Under the pieces are notes generated by a model. It did not search any database and was not told the origin of the DNA. It saw only the letters and a list, made by a program, of their open reading frames with translations. Shown here piece by piece: positions 9,908-19,147 of a DNA stretch of 64,000 bases (within the stretch, counting starts at the first letter, position 1; every line of letters starts with the position of its first letter). Made by a program: the position numbers and the translations under genes. The stretch is from assembly GCF_016598775.1 (NCBI RefSeq), contig NZ_CP066802.1:1302001-1366000 (forward strand), given 5' to 3'. Origin of the DNA: Actinomyces weissii. Its GTDB lineage: Bacteria; Actinomycetota; Actinomycetes; Actinomycetales; Actinomycetaceae.

Positions 9908-10656
9908 TCTATTTAACCATGTTCCTGACTGATCGTGGATGATGTAATTGCATGAAGTTCGACGCAGTTAGTTTTTCAACGACTTATTAACTTTGTGTTC
10001 TACGCGCTCTCTTTCTTGCGTAACAGTGGGCTTGGTTGTAGATTCGCGCGGGTTGCTTCAGACTCAAAATGTAATCGACACTACTTAAATCCGGACAATG
10101 ATAATACTCCCCACGTCCCGAGCTGGCCGCTGAGTTCCTCGTCCAGGAACCTTTCCGCTACCTGCACAGTCAACACCTTTAGATGACCCAGTGGACAAGC
10201 CAAGGAAATGCTGAACTCTTTTACCTGAGTCACAACCTTGACGATTTTCTCCCGCTAGTTACCTAACGTGCTGCCAGTTCCTTCATCGGCAGAGTTGATG
10301 CTGAGATCACTTCCCTAGCACGACCACCCCGTGGCTCAAGAACTGCTACCAGACGTTGTCGTTTATTCTATCATGACTCCTCCCAAGCCGACATGTGACA
10401 TAGTCAGTTACGCTGTTTCCCAACAAGATCGCACTAGTGGCTAACGGACACACCTTTTCGTGCTATACATTTTCTTAGTTGACGCCTAAATTGTTCTAGA
10501 AACGTGAGACTGAATTGCAATCTATCACTTAGGTGCCGCTGTCAAGTAACGACGGAGCGTGACTCCCGTGTCACTCACCCATAACGCCTATAATCAAACT
10601 TGTTAGCCCTGTTATTACCGAGCCACAGTAGCACTGTCAAACTTCTTTCTATCATA
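9908..10656. other. AT-rich spacer inside the island, no gene recognised
   Basis: About 750 bp of low-GC sequence between two minus-strand genes. Open frames are short, lack ribosome-binding sites and give unfamiliar translations. It presumably holds the promoter of the pentapeptide gene, but no clear -35/-10 pair stands out. Confidence 0.5.
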
Positions 10657-11664
10657 CTATAAGCACGGAACACCCGAGGAAGTGGGCAGAGGATAGTCAC
10701 GGAAGTTCTTTTCTTCAAGTCTGCCCGTGTTGAGCCCCTCTCGCAGACTTGAAAAGTTTGGAGAAAGCACCGCATCTTCGGTAATGATCTCCCGGAGCGC
10801 AGCATCATTATCCTCATAGCAGGCCCGCACCTCAGTAAGATATTCACCTCCCACCGAAGCAGCTCTATAGATATCTTGTTTTTTGGAAACTGTTTTACGC
10901 CCATCCTCACCCAACTCTATAAGTTCATCGGGCACCCAGATTCGATGAACGGCACTAAAGTCTCCGAAAGGCAGTGAAACAATAATTGGATTAGGTAGTT
11001 TGTGAACAGTTCCGTCATCTTGCTTGAGAGTGAGACTAAGTTTATACAAGTACACGTTAAGCGTGCTGTGATCTTGTCCCAGCATTCTAATTGGAAAACT
11101 AATACTCTCGGCGTCATTGGCGCGAATATTCAGCCCCGATCCAAGATCTATGTCTATTCTTGTACCAAGAGTAGGATTTATCGGCAGTTCGACCACCCTA
11201 CATGCGGCAGGCTCTAAGAGTCCGCCATCACCAAGCCCTTGGGGGCATGCCCTTAAGAATTTGTAGTCGTCTATCGTTACCCACGCCTGGTCTATGACTA
11301 CGTTACTTTTACCGCTATTTCTTATTGTTAGATTGATTCCTCCCACACGCATCCTGTCAGCACGATCGTAGACCTTAGGCTTGAAATACAGCTTCTGGGA
11401 CGGTTCAAAGCTTCGCAAACCGTAGACGGAAACTATGGCTACTAGTAAAAATACGACAATCGTGGCAGCGGCCACTCGAAACTGTTTTACAATCCCCTTG
11501 ACCGGGAATGACAAATAGGCAGATCTAGTACGCTTTGTTTCAACAGTTGTGACACCTATACTCTCGGGCGAAACACTTTCCTGAGCGCTCGTATTCTTTA
11601 TCCTTTCTGCCTTAGTTACGGCTTTGCTCGTTCTGTTTTTCGATGAAAGATCATCGTTGCCCAT
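10657..11664 (-). CDS. Unknown single-pass membrane protein
   Basis: The start is the ATG at 11664 (MGNDDLSSK), chosen because AAGGAGG sits 6 bases upstream. A further in-frame ATG at 11730 has no such site. The 335-residue product has a charged N-terminal tail (1-60), one transmembrane helix (about 63-83, AAATIVVFLLVAIVSVYG) and an outer domain rich in beta-strand patterns. That domain carries a Cys pair (about 130 and 145) that could form a disulfide. There is no family I recognise. Low GC and its place in the island mark it as acquired. It may form a cassette with the co-oriented pentapeptide gene about 750 bp downstream. Confidence 0.75.
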   Translation of the reverse strand: MGNDDLSSKNRTSKAVTKAERIKNTSAQESVSPESIGVTTVETKRTRSAYLSFPVKGIVKQFRVAAATIVVFLLVAIVSVYGLRSFEPSQKLYFKPKVYDRADRMRVGGINLTIRNSGKSNVVIDQAWVTIDDYKFLRACPQGLGDGGLLEPAACRVVELPINPTLGTRIDIDLGSGLNIRANDAESISFPIRMLGQDHSTLNVYLYKLSLTLKQDDGTVHKLPNPIIVSLPFGDFSAVHRIWVPDELIELGEDGRKTVSKKQDIYRAASVGGEYLTEVRACYEDNDAALREIITEDAVLSPNFSSLREGLNTGRLEEKNFRDYPLPTSSGVPCL

Positions 11665-11910
11665 ATTGCCTCCTTGTGTTATTCGTGAGTGAGGTAACTC
11701 GGCTATCTTGCCGCATTCTGGTACCATCACATGAAAGACCTGCTTAGACGACCATCACAAAGGAATGATAAGTTCATCATATATATGAGCTAGAATGTGG
11801 CGGCGCGGAGTAATAAGGGGCAAGTACGCTGTAGTCCTATAGCATGAGGGTGGGACTAGCAACGCCCTTCTACGATCATGTTTTCTCGACACCTCCTGAG
11901 AGATTTCCGC

Positions 11911-12450
11911 ATGCCATCCTATCCTGCCATCCTTGACCTACCTAAGGCCACTGCCCGCACTGTGTCCGCCTGGCTGACCGCCCACGCAATGTCCGTAACA
12001 TCCGCCCCACCAGCGGGCGGCTGCCTACCGGATCCATGCCGTCCTGGTGCAGCTGTGGCTCGTTGAGGCGACCAGTATGCGTGTCCCGGCCGGGGATACC
12101 GGCATCTCGCTGGCCATCGCCTACCGGTAACTGTACGAAGCCCTGAACGTGGTCAGCCAGTATCCACCAGACCTGATCGCCACGCTAAAGGACATGGTGG
12201 ACGCTGGTGCCCTACCTGTGGCTGGACAACACGTTGATACCCACCGACCGGCTTGCACCTCTGGCAAGCACCTGCGGTACTCCGTCAAACACAAGCACCT
12301 TGGCGGCAACCTCCAGGTCCTAACCGACCACGCGGGCTACCCCTTCTGAGTCTCACCCGTGGAGCCCGACTCGACCCACGACATCAACGCTGCCTGCGCC
12401 TAAGTGCTCAGCGCTCTGTACAAGGCCACCCACCAAGGGATGCCCGCAGC
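11911..12450 (+). pseudogene. Second IS5-family transposase remnant, heavily decayed
   Basis: It shares recognisable blocks with 7522-8343: YPAILDLPKATARTVSAWL at the start, PDLIATLKDM, SGKHLRYSVKHKHLGGNLQVLTD, then SPVEPDSTHDINA and VLSALYKA. Several stops and frameshifts interrupt it, and the catalytic region is degraded (the LDDTLI block is lost). It ends about 60 bp from the cmk-der stop and forms the right border of the island. Confidence 0.72.
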
Positions 12451-12511
12451 CGCCGTATGCCAGTCCCGTTTCCGACCAGGACGGCCTTACTCCAGCCGCC
12501 CCACCGTCGTC

Positions 12512-14680
12512 TCAGCGCTTCTGCTTGCGCTCGCGCTTCTCGCGCACACGCACCCCGATCTGGATGGGCGTGCCCACGAAACCGAACTCCTCACGCAGGC
12601 GCCGCTCAATGAAGCGCCGGTAACCGGCGTCCAGGAACCCGGTCGTGAAGATGACGATCCGTGGCGGGGCCGCCTGCACCTGGGTGCCAAAGAGGATCCG
12701 CGGCTGCTTGCCGCCGCGCAGCGGGTGCGGGGTGGCCGCCTGCAGCTCCCCCAGGAAGGCGTTGAGCCTGCCCGTGGGCACCCGCGTCGTCCAGCCCTCC
12801 AGGGCCGCGTCCAGGGCCCGCACCAGCCGGTTCGTGTGCCAGCCCGTCAAGGCCGACAGGTTGATGTGCGGCGCCCAGGACACGTGCGCCAGGTCGTGCT
12901 CGGTCTCCCAGGCCAGCATCTTCTGCCGCTCCTCGTCCACCAGGTCCCACTTGTTGTTCACCAGCACCAGGGCGCGGCCCGCGTCCACCGCCTGCTGGAT
13001 CACCCGTACGTCCTGCTCCGTGACCGGCTCGGAGGCGTCCAGCAGCACCACCGCCACCTCAGCCTTCTCGATCGCGCCCTGCGTGCGCAGCACCGCGTAG
13101 TAGTCGGCGCCGCGCGTCTGCCGCACCCGGCGGCGGATACCCGCCGTGTCCACGAACACCCACTTGCGGCCGTCCAGATCCAGCACCTCGTCCACCGGGT
13201 CCCGGGTGGTGCCAGCCAGCTCGTTGACCACCACGCGCTGCGCGCCCGCCAAGGAGTTCAGCAGGGAGGACTTGCCGACGTTCGGCCGCCCCACCAGCGC
13301 CACCCGGTGCAGGTCCCCCTCCGGGGCTGGCGGCGCCACCTGGGACACCTCCGGCAGCACCGCCATGCAGGCGTCCAGCACGTCCCCGCTGCCCCGACCG
13401 TGCAGGGCCGACACCGGGAACGGCTCCCCCAGCCCCAGGTTCCACAAGGCGGCCGCGTCCCCCTCCTGGGCCGGGGAGTCCACCTTGTTGGCGGCCAGCA
13501 CCACCGGCTTGCCGGAGCGGCGCAGCATCCGCACCACCTGGGCGTCCGTGTCCGTGATGCCCACCTGGGCGTCCACCACCAGCAGCACGGCGTCGGCCAT
13601 CTCCACAGCCACCTCGGCCTGGGCGGCGACGGCGGCGTCGAGCCCCTCCACGTCCACCTCCCAGCCACCGGTGTCCACGATGGTGAAGCGGCGCCCCACC
13701 CACTCCGCCGGGTAGGAGACCCGGTCCCGGGTCACCCCCGGCGTGTCCTGCACCACGGCCTCGCGGCGGCCCAGCACCCGGTTGACCAGCGTGGACTTGC
13801 CGACGTTCGGGCGCCCCACCACCGCCAGCACCGGCAGCCCGGCCTCCACACGGGCGGCCAGGGGCACCTCCTGGTCCTCCTCCAGCAGGGCCAGGTCCGC
13901 CTCGTCCAGCTCGTAGTCCTCCAGGCCCCGGCGCATGGCCTGCACCTGCAGGGCCTGCTCGGCGTCCAGCTCGGCCTCGGCGCTGACGGCCTCCTCCACC
14001 AGGTCCAGGACGTGCTCGACCGTCTCCTCCAGGGTCATGTCGGAGGAGTTCACCAGGGTGACTCCCTCGGGGGCGGTCAGGAACTGGGAGACCGTGGCGT
14101 CGTCCCGGTCGCGGCGCACCACCTGGTCACGCAAGGCGGCGGCGTCCACGCTCTTGCCCGCCGCCTCCAGGTCCTTGGCCCGGCGGGACAGGCGAGCCTC
14201 CTCAGAGGCCGTGACCAGCAGCCGCACCTCGGCGTCGGGAGCGATCACCGTGGTCACGTCCCGGCCCTCCGCCACGATGCCCGCGCCCCCGGCGAAGCAG
14301 CCGCTCAGGCCCAGGGCCTCCCGCTGGATGATCTCGCGCTGCAGGCGGGCCAGCTCCGCACGCACCTCCAGGTTGGTGGCCACCTGGGAGACGACGGTGG
14401 AGATGTGCGGGTCGCGGATCGCCTGGCTGATGTCCTGGCCGTCGCAGGCGACGCCGGGGTCCTGCGGGTCCAGGCCCATGTCCAGCGGCATGGTCTTGAC
14501 GGCGCGGGTGACGGCGGCGGCGTCCGACAGGTCCACGCCGCTGTGCTCGCACCACCAGGCGGCCGCGCGGTACATGGCGCCCGTGTCCAGGTAGGCCAGG
14601 CCCAGGGCGTGGGCCACACGCTTGGAGACGGTGGACTTGCCTGAGCCGCTCGGCCCGTCAATGGCGACGACGATTCCCAT
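12512..14680 (-). CDS. cmk-der: Bifunctional cytidylate kinase / ribosome-assembly GTPase Der
   Basis: One 722-residue reading frame carries two enzymes. Residues 1-225 are cytidylate kinase ([18 protein letters not shown]-loop, [28 protein letters not shown]), making CDP and dCDP. After an acidic linker (about 230-280) come the two tandem GTPase domains of Der: [16 protein letters not shown] with DTPG and NKVD, then [16 protein letters not shown] with DTAG and NKWD. A C-terminal KH-like domain ends in a basic tail. Der is needed for 50S assembly. The genes are adjacent in many actinobacteria and fused in relatives of Actinomyces and Bifidobacterium. Start ATG at 14680. Confidence 0.97.
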   Translation of the reverse strand: MGIVVAIDGPSGSGKSTVSKRVAHALGLAYLDTGAMYRAAAWWCEHSGVDLSDAAAVTRAVKTMPLDMGLDPQDPGVACDGQDISQAIRDPHISTVVSQVATNLEVRAELARLQREIIQREALGLSGCFAGGAGIVAEGRDVTTVIAPDAEVRLLVTASEEARLSRRAKDLEAAGKSVDAAALRDQVVRRDRDDATVSQFLTAPEGVTLVNSSDMTLEETVEHVLDLVEEAVSAEAELDAEQALQVQAMRRGLEDYELDEADLALLEEDQEVPLAARVEAGLPVLAVVGRPNVGKSTLVNRVLGRREAVVQDTPGVTRDRVSYPAEWVGRRFTIVDTGGWEVDVEGLDAAVAAQAEVAVEMADAVLLVVDAQVGITDTDAQVVRMLRRSGKPVVLAANKVDSPAQEGDAAALWNLGLGEPFPVSALHGRGSGDVLDACMAVLPEVSQVAPPAPEGDLHRVALVGRPNVGKSSLLNSLAGAQRVVVNELAGTTRDPVDEVLDLDGRKWVFVDTAGIRRRVRQTRGADYYAVLRTQGAIEKAEVAVVLLDASEPVTEQDVRVIQQAVDAGRALVLVNNKWDLVDEERQKMLAWETEHDLAHVSWAPHINLSALTGWHTNRLVRALDAALEGWTTRVPTGRLNAFLGELQAATPHPLRGGKQPRILFGTQVQAAPPRIVIFTTGFLDAGYRRFIERRLREEFGFVGTPIQIGVRVREKRERKQKR

Positions 14681-14797
14681 GGGTGCTCCTGGGGACAGGG
14701 CCTGATGTGGCCGGTTTCTGCGGTTCCTGGGCCTAGCCTGCCACGTGCGGCCGCCCCAGTTGCGGTGGCGGCGGATGAGATCGGTCGCTATTGCCGC

Positions 14798-14882
14798 AGC
14801 CGCCTGTCACGGTTGCACGGAGGTCTGTCTCGGCCTGTCACGGTTGTGCCAGCCGCCTGCCACTGTTGCTAGGAGGTCCGTC
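14798..14882. repeat. Imperfect 53-bp tandem duplication upstream of cmk-der
   Basis: AGCCGCCTGTCACGGTTGC at 14798 recurs with 4-5 changes at 14851, each followed by GGAGGTC(T/C)GTC. A shorter third echo (GGCCTGTCACGGTTGTG) lies between them. It sits in the 441-bp gene-free stretch 14681-15121, which also holds the palindrome at 14931. Confidence 0.6.
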
Positions 14883-14930
14883 GCTGACGCCCGGAGGTCT
14901 ACAGGAACTTGTACTTAGGTTTACCTCACT

Positions 14931-14988
14931 GGTCTCACGGTTCATATGTCCCGGTCTCGCGAGACCGGGACATATGAACCGTGAGACC
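14931..14988. repeat. 58-bp perfect palindrome (repeat family 2)
   Basis: Two 29-bp arms meet without a loop at 14959/14960. The arms contain CATATGTCCCGGTCTCG, and a third, imperfect half-unit continues to about 15012. The same half-unit occurs at 49284-49320 and 50011-50073. It lies between the convergent ends of no genes: upstream of cmk-der and downstream of tyrA, both minus strand. Confidence 0.92.
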
Positions 14989-15028
14989 GGGACGTATGTA
15001 CCACGAGATCGGTCCACCCTGACATTTC

Positions 15029-15048
15029 TGTGGAGAACCTGTGGATAA
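15029..15048. promoter_or_regulatory. Pair of DnaA-box-like 9-mers
   Basis: TGTGGATAA at 15040-15048 is the exact complement of the consensus DnaA box TTATCCACA. TGTGGAGAA at 15029-15037 is one base off. They have the same orientation and are 11 bp apart, next to the 58-bp palindrome. Too few boxes for an origin; a DnaA-titration or regulatory role is only a possibility. Confidence 0.35.
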
Positions 15049-15121
15049 CCGTCCCGGTCGGCGCAGCAGAACAGACCGCGGCGCGAGCCTGCCGCGTAAC
15101 CGGCTGCCGCCGCCCAGGCTC

Positions 15122-16720
15122 TCAGGCCCGCACCAGGCGCCAGCCGCCCTCCTCCAGGGCAGTCTCCAGCCCCTGGGCGGCACCGGGCAGCACCGAGAGC
15201 ATCGCCACCCCGGCCCGCTGCCCCGGCGAGTGCTCCATCGCGAAGTCCTCGATATTGACCCCCGCAGCACCCACCTCGGAGAACAGCCGCCCCAGCTCCC
15301 CCGGCTGGTCAGGCACGAGCACCTGCACCTGCGCGTACCGCCTCGGCGCGCCTCCGTGCTTGCCCGGGATCCGTGCCTGCCCCGCGTTGCCCCGGGACAT
15401 GACCTGCATGATCGCCCCGACGGCGCCCGGCGCCACCAGCCCCGTGCTCCCCCGGGCCTCCGGGGCAAGGGCAGTTTCCGACGCCCTCAGTGCTCCGCTC
15501 GCTCCTCCGGCGCTGCCTGGCTCCACCGCAGCAGGCGCAGTTCCCGACGTTGCCGCACCGCCGGGCACGAGCCCTCTCGGACCGGCCGTCGCGGCCTGCG
15601 CAGCCGTCCTCCCGGCTGTCGCAGCCACCCCGGCGGCCCCTGAGGTGCGCTCCAGCCCAGTCCCCTGCGGCTCAGGCTGCTCCGCCCTGGCGGATGCCTC
15701 CCGCTCCAAGCCCGCGATAAGCTCGTCCAGGTCCGCCCGCAGCTCGCGCAGCAGCACGCTGACCGGCCCGGCGTTACCCACCAGGATCGCTGCCCACAGC
15801 CTCGGGTCCGAGGCCGCGATCCGGGTGGTGTCCCGCAGCCCCTGCCCCGCCAGGGCCAGCGCCGACTCGGGCAGCCTCTCCAGCCGGGCCGCCAGCAGCG
15901 AGCTCACCAGCTGGGGCAGGTGGCTGACCGCCGCCACGGCCGCGTCCTGCTCGGCCGCCTCCATGCGTACCGGCGTGGCCCCGACGTCGACCACCAGGTT
16001 GCGCACCTCCAGCACCGCCGCCGGGTCGGCCTGCCCCGCCACCAGCACCCAGGGGCGCCCCACGAACAGCTCCGAGTGGGCGGCCCCCGCGCCGGAACGC
16101 TCCCGCCCGGCCATGGGGTGGCTGCCCACGTAGCGCCGCGCTGCCTCACCGGCGGCAGCCACCTGCTCCGCGATACGGGCCTTCACGCTGGCCACGTCAG
16201 TGACGACCGCCTGCGGGTGCTCCCGCAGGGCATGCACCACGACGGCGGCGGCGACGTCGGGAGGGGTGGCCACCACCACCAGGGCGGGCTCCGGGCTGGC
16301 GACGGTGCGCACCTGCCCCGCCCCCATGTCCCGTGCCAGGGCCAGCGAGGTCGGCGAGGTGTCAGCCAGCTGTACCTCCACCCCGGCGGCCGTCAGCGCC
16401 AGGGCCAGGGAGGTCCCCAGCAGGCCGGTGCCCACCACCAGCACCGGCCCCTTGGTGGCCACCTGGTACGCGTCCGGCCCCCGGTGCTGGCCCGCAGCCG
16501 GACCACCCAGCCCGGAAAGACCGTTAGCGGCCCCGCTAGCCGCACCAACAGACCCCGCCGCCGCGCCGTCGCCGGAGCCCGTACGAACAAGGGCTGGAAC
16601 CACCCCGGCACCGCTCACCGCCGAGCCACCAGCCTCAGCGGCCCCGCAGCCAGGCCCGGCAGGTACCCCGCCCGTGGCCGCCGTCTCGGCCCCGGCCGCA
16701 GGCCCCGGGCCCGCAGTCAC
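15122..16720 (-). CDS. tyrA: Prephenate dehydrogenase with ACT domain
   Basis: Tyrosine pathway enzyme (prephenate to 4-hydroxyphenylpyruvate, NAD-dependent). The Rossmann motif VVGTGLLGTSLA lies at about residues 94-105, and SHPMAGRERSG carries the conserved active-site His. An ACT domain (RYAQVQVLVPDQPGELGRLFSEVG) closes the protein. At 532 residues it is far longer than usual because of two Ala/Gly/Pro-rich stretches: about 85 residues before the Rossmann fold and about 75 between the catalytic domain and the ACT domain. The GTG start overlaps the rluB stop by 4 bp. A start nearer the Rossmann fold is possible, because the N-terminal extension looks unstructured. Confidence 0.93.
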   Translation of the reverse strand: MTAGPGPAAGAETAATGGVPAGPGCGAAEAGGSAVSGAGVVPALVRTGSGDGAAAGSVGAASGAANGLSGLGGPAAGQHRGPDAYQVATKGPVLVVGTGLLGTSLALALTAAGVEVQLADTSPTSLALARDMGAGQVRTVASPEPALVVVATPPDVAAAVVVHALREHPQAVVTDVASVKARIAEQVAAAGEAARRYVGSHPMAGRERSGAGAAHSELFVGRPWVLVAGQADPAAVLEVRNLVVDVGATPVRMEAAEQDAAVAAVSHLPQLVSSLLAARLERLPESALALAGQGLRDTTRIAASDPRLWAAILVGNAGPVSVLLRELRADLDELIAGLEREASARAEQPEPQGTGLERTSGAAGVAATAGRTAAQAATAGPRGLVPGGAATSGTAPAAVEPGSAGGASGALRASETALAPEARGSTGLVAPGAVGAIMQVMSRGNAGQARIPGKHGGAPRRYAQVQVLVPDQPGELGRLFSEVGAAGVNIEDFAMEHSPGQRAGVAMLSVLPGAAQGLETALEEGGWRLVRA

Positions 16721-17673
16721 AGGCCGACCTCCTGCTGCAGCGACTGGACCTCCCGGGCCGTCAGCACCCGGGCCTCCCCCGGCCGCAGGCCCCCCAGGCT
16801 CAACGGCCCCAGGCGGGTGCGGGCCAGCCGCAGCACCGGGTGCCCCACGGCCTCCAGCATCCGCCGCACAATCCGGTTGCGCCCCGAGTGCAGGCTCAGC
16901 TCCACGATGCTGCCCGCCGGGCCGGAATCCTTGACCACCACCTTGTCGGCGGCCACCGGCCCGTCCTCCAGCTCGATGCCGCGCCGGAGCTTGCGCGGCA
17001 CCCAGGCCTCCACCTGCCCCTCCACGATCGCCACATAGGTCTTGGAGATCTCATAGCTGGGGTGCATAAGCCGGTGGGAGAGCTCGCCGTCATTCGACAG
17101 CAGCAGCAGCCCCTCCGTGTCCGTGTCCAGCCTGCCCACGTGCACCAGCCGCACCTCACCGGTGGTAGGCAGCTCCTGGGCGTGCTCCGCCAGCCAGCGG
17201 CGGCCGTACTCCCCCACCGTGGGACGCCCCTGCGGGTCGTCCATGGTGCACACCATGCCCGCCGGCTTGTGCAGCAGCAGGGTGACCACGTCCGGGTCGG
17301 TGAGGATCCGCTGCCCGTCCACGCGGATCTCCTGGCTGACCGGGTCCACCCGCAGCCCTACCTCCCTAACCACCACACCGTCCACGCGCACCCGCCCGGC
17401 GGCGATCATCAGCTCGGCGGCCCGCCGGGAGGCGACTCCGGCGTGGGCCAGCACCTTCTGGAGGCGCTGCCCCTGGGCGACGTGCGGGTCCTCCTCCCCG
17501 CCCCGGCTCGCGCGGCGGGCCGCCTCCAGCGCGGCGGCCTCTTCCTCCTCGCTGAGAGCCGTGGCGTCAAACTCCGCCAGCTCGGCGGCGTCAGCGTTAG
17601 GCGGGAGCTCTTCCAGGTCGTCCTCGTCGTAGAACTCCTCAGCCCCCAGGTCCAGCTCCTCTTCACGGCTCAT
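16717..17673 (-). CDS. rluB: rRNA pseudouridine synthase, RsuA/RluB type
   Basis: 318 residues. An acidic N-terminal extension (about 1-65) precedes an S4 RNA-binding domain (QRLQKVLAHAGVASRRAAE). The catalytic core has GRLDTDTEGLLLLSNDG, which holds the catalytic Asp, and RNRIVRRMLEAVGHPVLRLAR near the end. Family members modify 23S or 16S rRNA; RluB (23S) is the usual assignment beside scpB. It overlaps both neighbours by 4 bp (stop-start overlaps), so it is translationally coupled in a scpA-scpB-rluB-tyrA operon. Confidence 0.93.
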   Translation of the reverse strand: MSREEELDLGAEEFYDEDDLEELPPNADAAELAEFDATALSEEEEAAALEAARRASRGGEEDPHVAQGQRLQKVLAHAGVASRRAAELMIAAGRVRVDGVVVREVGLRVDPVSQEIRVDGQRILTDPDVVTLLLHKPAGMVCTMDDPQGRPTVGEYGRRWLAEHAQELPTTGEVRLVHVGRLDTDTEGLLLLSNDGELSHRLMHPSYEISKTYVAIVEGQVEAWVPRKLRRGIELEDGPVAADKVVVKDSGPAGSIVELSLHSGRNRIVRRMLEAVGHPVLRLARTRLGPLSLGGLRPGEARVLTAREVQSLQQEVGL

Positions 17674-18296
17674 CGCAGGCTCCTCCCGTCCAGCTCTTCC
17701 TCAATCTCCCCCAGCGCGGAGGCCTCCGGCAGGTAGGGCGCCAGTGGTGGCAGCTCCTCCAGGCTACGCAGGCCCATGTACTCCAGGAACTCGGTGGTGG
17801 TGCGGTACAGCAGTGCCCCGCTAGGCTCCTGCCCGTCCTCCACGATCAGGCCGCGCGCCAGCAGGGTGCGTACCACCGAGTCCACGTTCACGCCCCGCAC
17901 CGCCGCCACGCGCCCCCGGGTGACGGGCTGGCGGTAGGCGATGACGGCGAGCGTCTCCAGGGCGGCCTGCGACAGCCGCGCCGTCGCCCCGCCCACCACG
18001 AAGCGCTCCAACAGGTCGGAGAACTCGGGGCTGGAGGCCAGGCGCCAGCCGCCCGCCACCGCCCGCAGCACGAAGCCCCGTGGACTAGTGCCTGCCAGCT
18101 CCCCGGCGTACTCGGCGGCCAGGGACTCCAGCAGCTCGCGGGCCTGCGCCTCCTCCACCCCCAGGGCCTCTGCCAGGGCGGCCTCGCTGACGGGCTCCTC
18201 CGCCACGATCAGCACCGCCTCCGCGGCGGCCCGTAGCCGCTGGGGGGCGACGGCGCTGAGCTGGCCCTGCTCCGGGGACTGTGCTGCACGGCTCAA
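17670..18296 (-). CDS. scpB: Segregation and condensation protein B
   Basis: 208 residues with two winged-helix domains. LRAAAEAVLIVAEEPVSEAALAEAL comes at the start, and the conserved SQAALETLAVIAYRQPVTR at mid-protein. It binds the ScpA kleisin bridge of the SMC complex in chromosome organisation. It overlaps scpA and rluB by 4 bp each. Confidence 0.95.
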   Translation of the reverse strand: MSRAAQSPEQGQLSAVAPQRLRAAAEAVLIVAEEPVSEAALAEALGVEEAQARELLESLAAEYAGELAGTSPRGFVLRAVAGGWRLASSPEFSDLLERFVVGGATARLSQAALETLAVIAYRQPVTRGRVAAVRGVNVDSVVRTLLARGLIVEDGQEPSGALLYRTTTEFLEYMGLRSLEELPPLAPYLPEASALGEIEEELDGRSLR

Positions 18297-19147
18297 TCGA
18301 ACTCCTCCTCAAGGTCGGTGGTGCTAAGCCCGGTCATGTCGTCCGCACCGGCGCACCAGGTCACGGTGATCTCCCCCAGCACGCTGCCCTGCTCCAGCTC
18401 CACGCTGGCCTGCCGGTAGAGGATCAGCAGCGCCAGGAAGCGGGAGATCACCACGGCCGTGCGCTGCGCGTCCGCGACCAGCTCGGAGAAGGTCAGGGTG
18501 TGGTGCTGGCGCAGCCGCAGCGCCAGCAGGGCCACCTGCTCACTGACGGGCACGGTGGTCTCGTGCAGGTGGACGGTCTGCACGCCGTCCTCCCGGGGAC
18601 GAGTGATTGCCGCCACCGCCAGGCGCGCCAGGTCCTGCGGGCTGATGGTGGCTACCAGCTGGGGCAGCAGGGCCGCCAGGTGCGGCTCCAGGGCCGCCCG
18701 CCGCGGGTGGGAGCGGCTGGCAGCCTCCGACATGCTCCGCAGGGCCGCCGCAGCCTCTTTGAAGGCCCGGTACTGCAGCAGCCGGGCGAAGAGCAGGTCG
18801 CGGGCCTCCAGCAGCTCCAGGTCCTCTGTGTCCTCCTCCCCGGTGGAGGGCAGCAGACGGTGGGCCTTGAGCGCCAGCAGGGTGGCGGCCACCACCAGGA
18901 ACTCGCTGGCCTGCCCCAGGTCCCAGTCTGATTGCATGTGGGCCAGGAACTCGTCGGTGACCTCCGCCAGGGCCAGCTCGGTAACGTCCAGCCGCTTGCG
19001 GGCGATCAGTGTGAGAAGGAGGTCAAAGGGGCCCTCGAACTGGGCCAGTGCCACCTGGAAGCCGGGGACCCGGGCGGAGGCGCTGTCCGTGGGCGTCAGG
19101 GCCTCGACGGCGCCGGGCGCGGTGCCTGTGGCCTCAGGCGACATCAC
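18293..19147 (-). CDS. scpA: Segregation and condensation protein A (kleisin)
   Basis: 284 residues. The kleisin start FQVALAQFEGPFDLLLTLIARKRLDVTELALAEVTDEFL is preceded by about 30 variable residues. EFLVVAATLLALKAHRLLP follows, and the C-terminal winged helix (HTLTFSELVADAQ) binds the SMC head. It overlaps parA by 14 bp and scpB by 4 bp. An internal start close to the FQVALAQFEG motif is possible. Confidence 0.95.
   Translation of the reverse strand: MMSPEATGTAPGAVEALTPTDSASARVPGFQVALAQFEGPFDLLLTLIARKRLDVTELALAEVTDEFLAHMQSDWDLGQASEFLVVAATLLALKAHRLLPSTGEEDTEDLELLEARDLLFARLLQYRAFKEAAAALRSMSEAASRSHPRRAALEPHLAALLPQLVATISPQDLARLAVAAITRPREDGVQTVHLHETTVPVSEQVALLALRLRQHHTLTFSELVADAQRTAVVISRFLALLILYRQASVELEQGSVLGEITVTWCAGADDMTGLSTTDLEEEFD

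Noticed and set aside
12404..14644. 746-codon plus-strand open frame opposite cmk-der
   Set aside because: Antisense shadow of the fused kinase-GTPase gene; low-complexity product and no ribosome-binding site.
14798..14882. CRISPR-like array
   Set aside because: Only two diverged units with no regular unique spacers and no cas genes in the window.
15029..15048. Replication origin at the DnaA boxes
   Set aside because: Only two boxes and no dnaA, dnaN or AT-rich unwinding region; surrounding genes are not origin genes.
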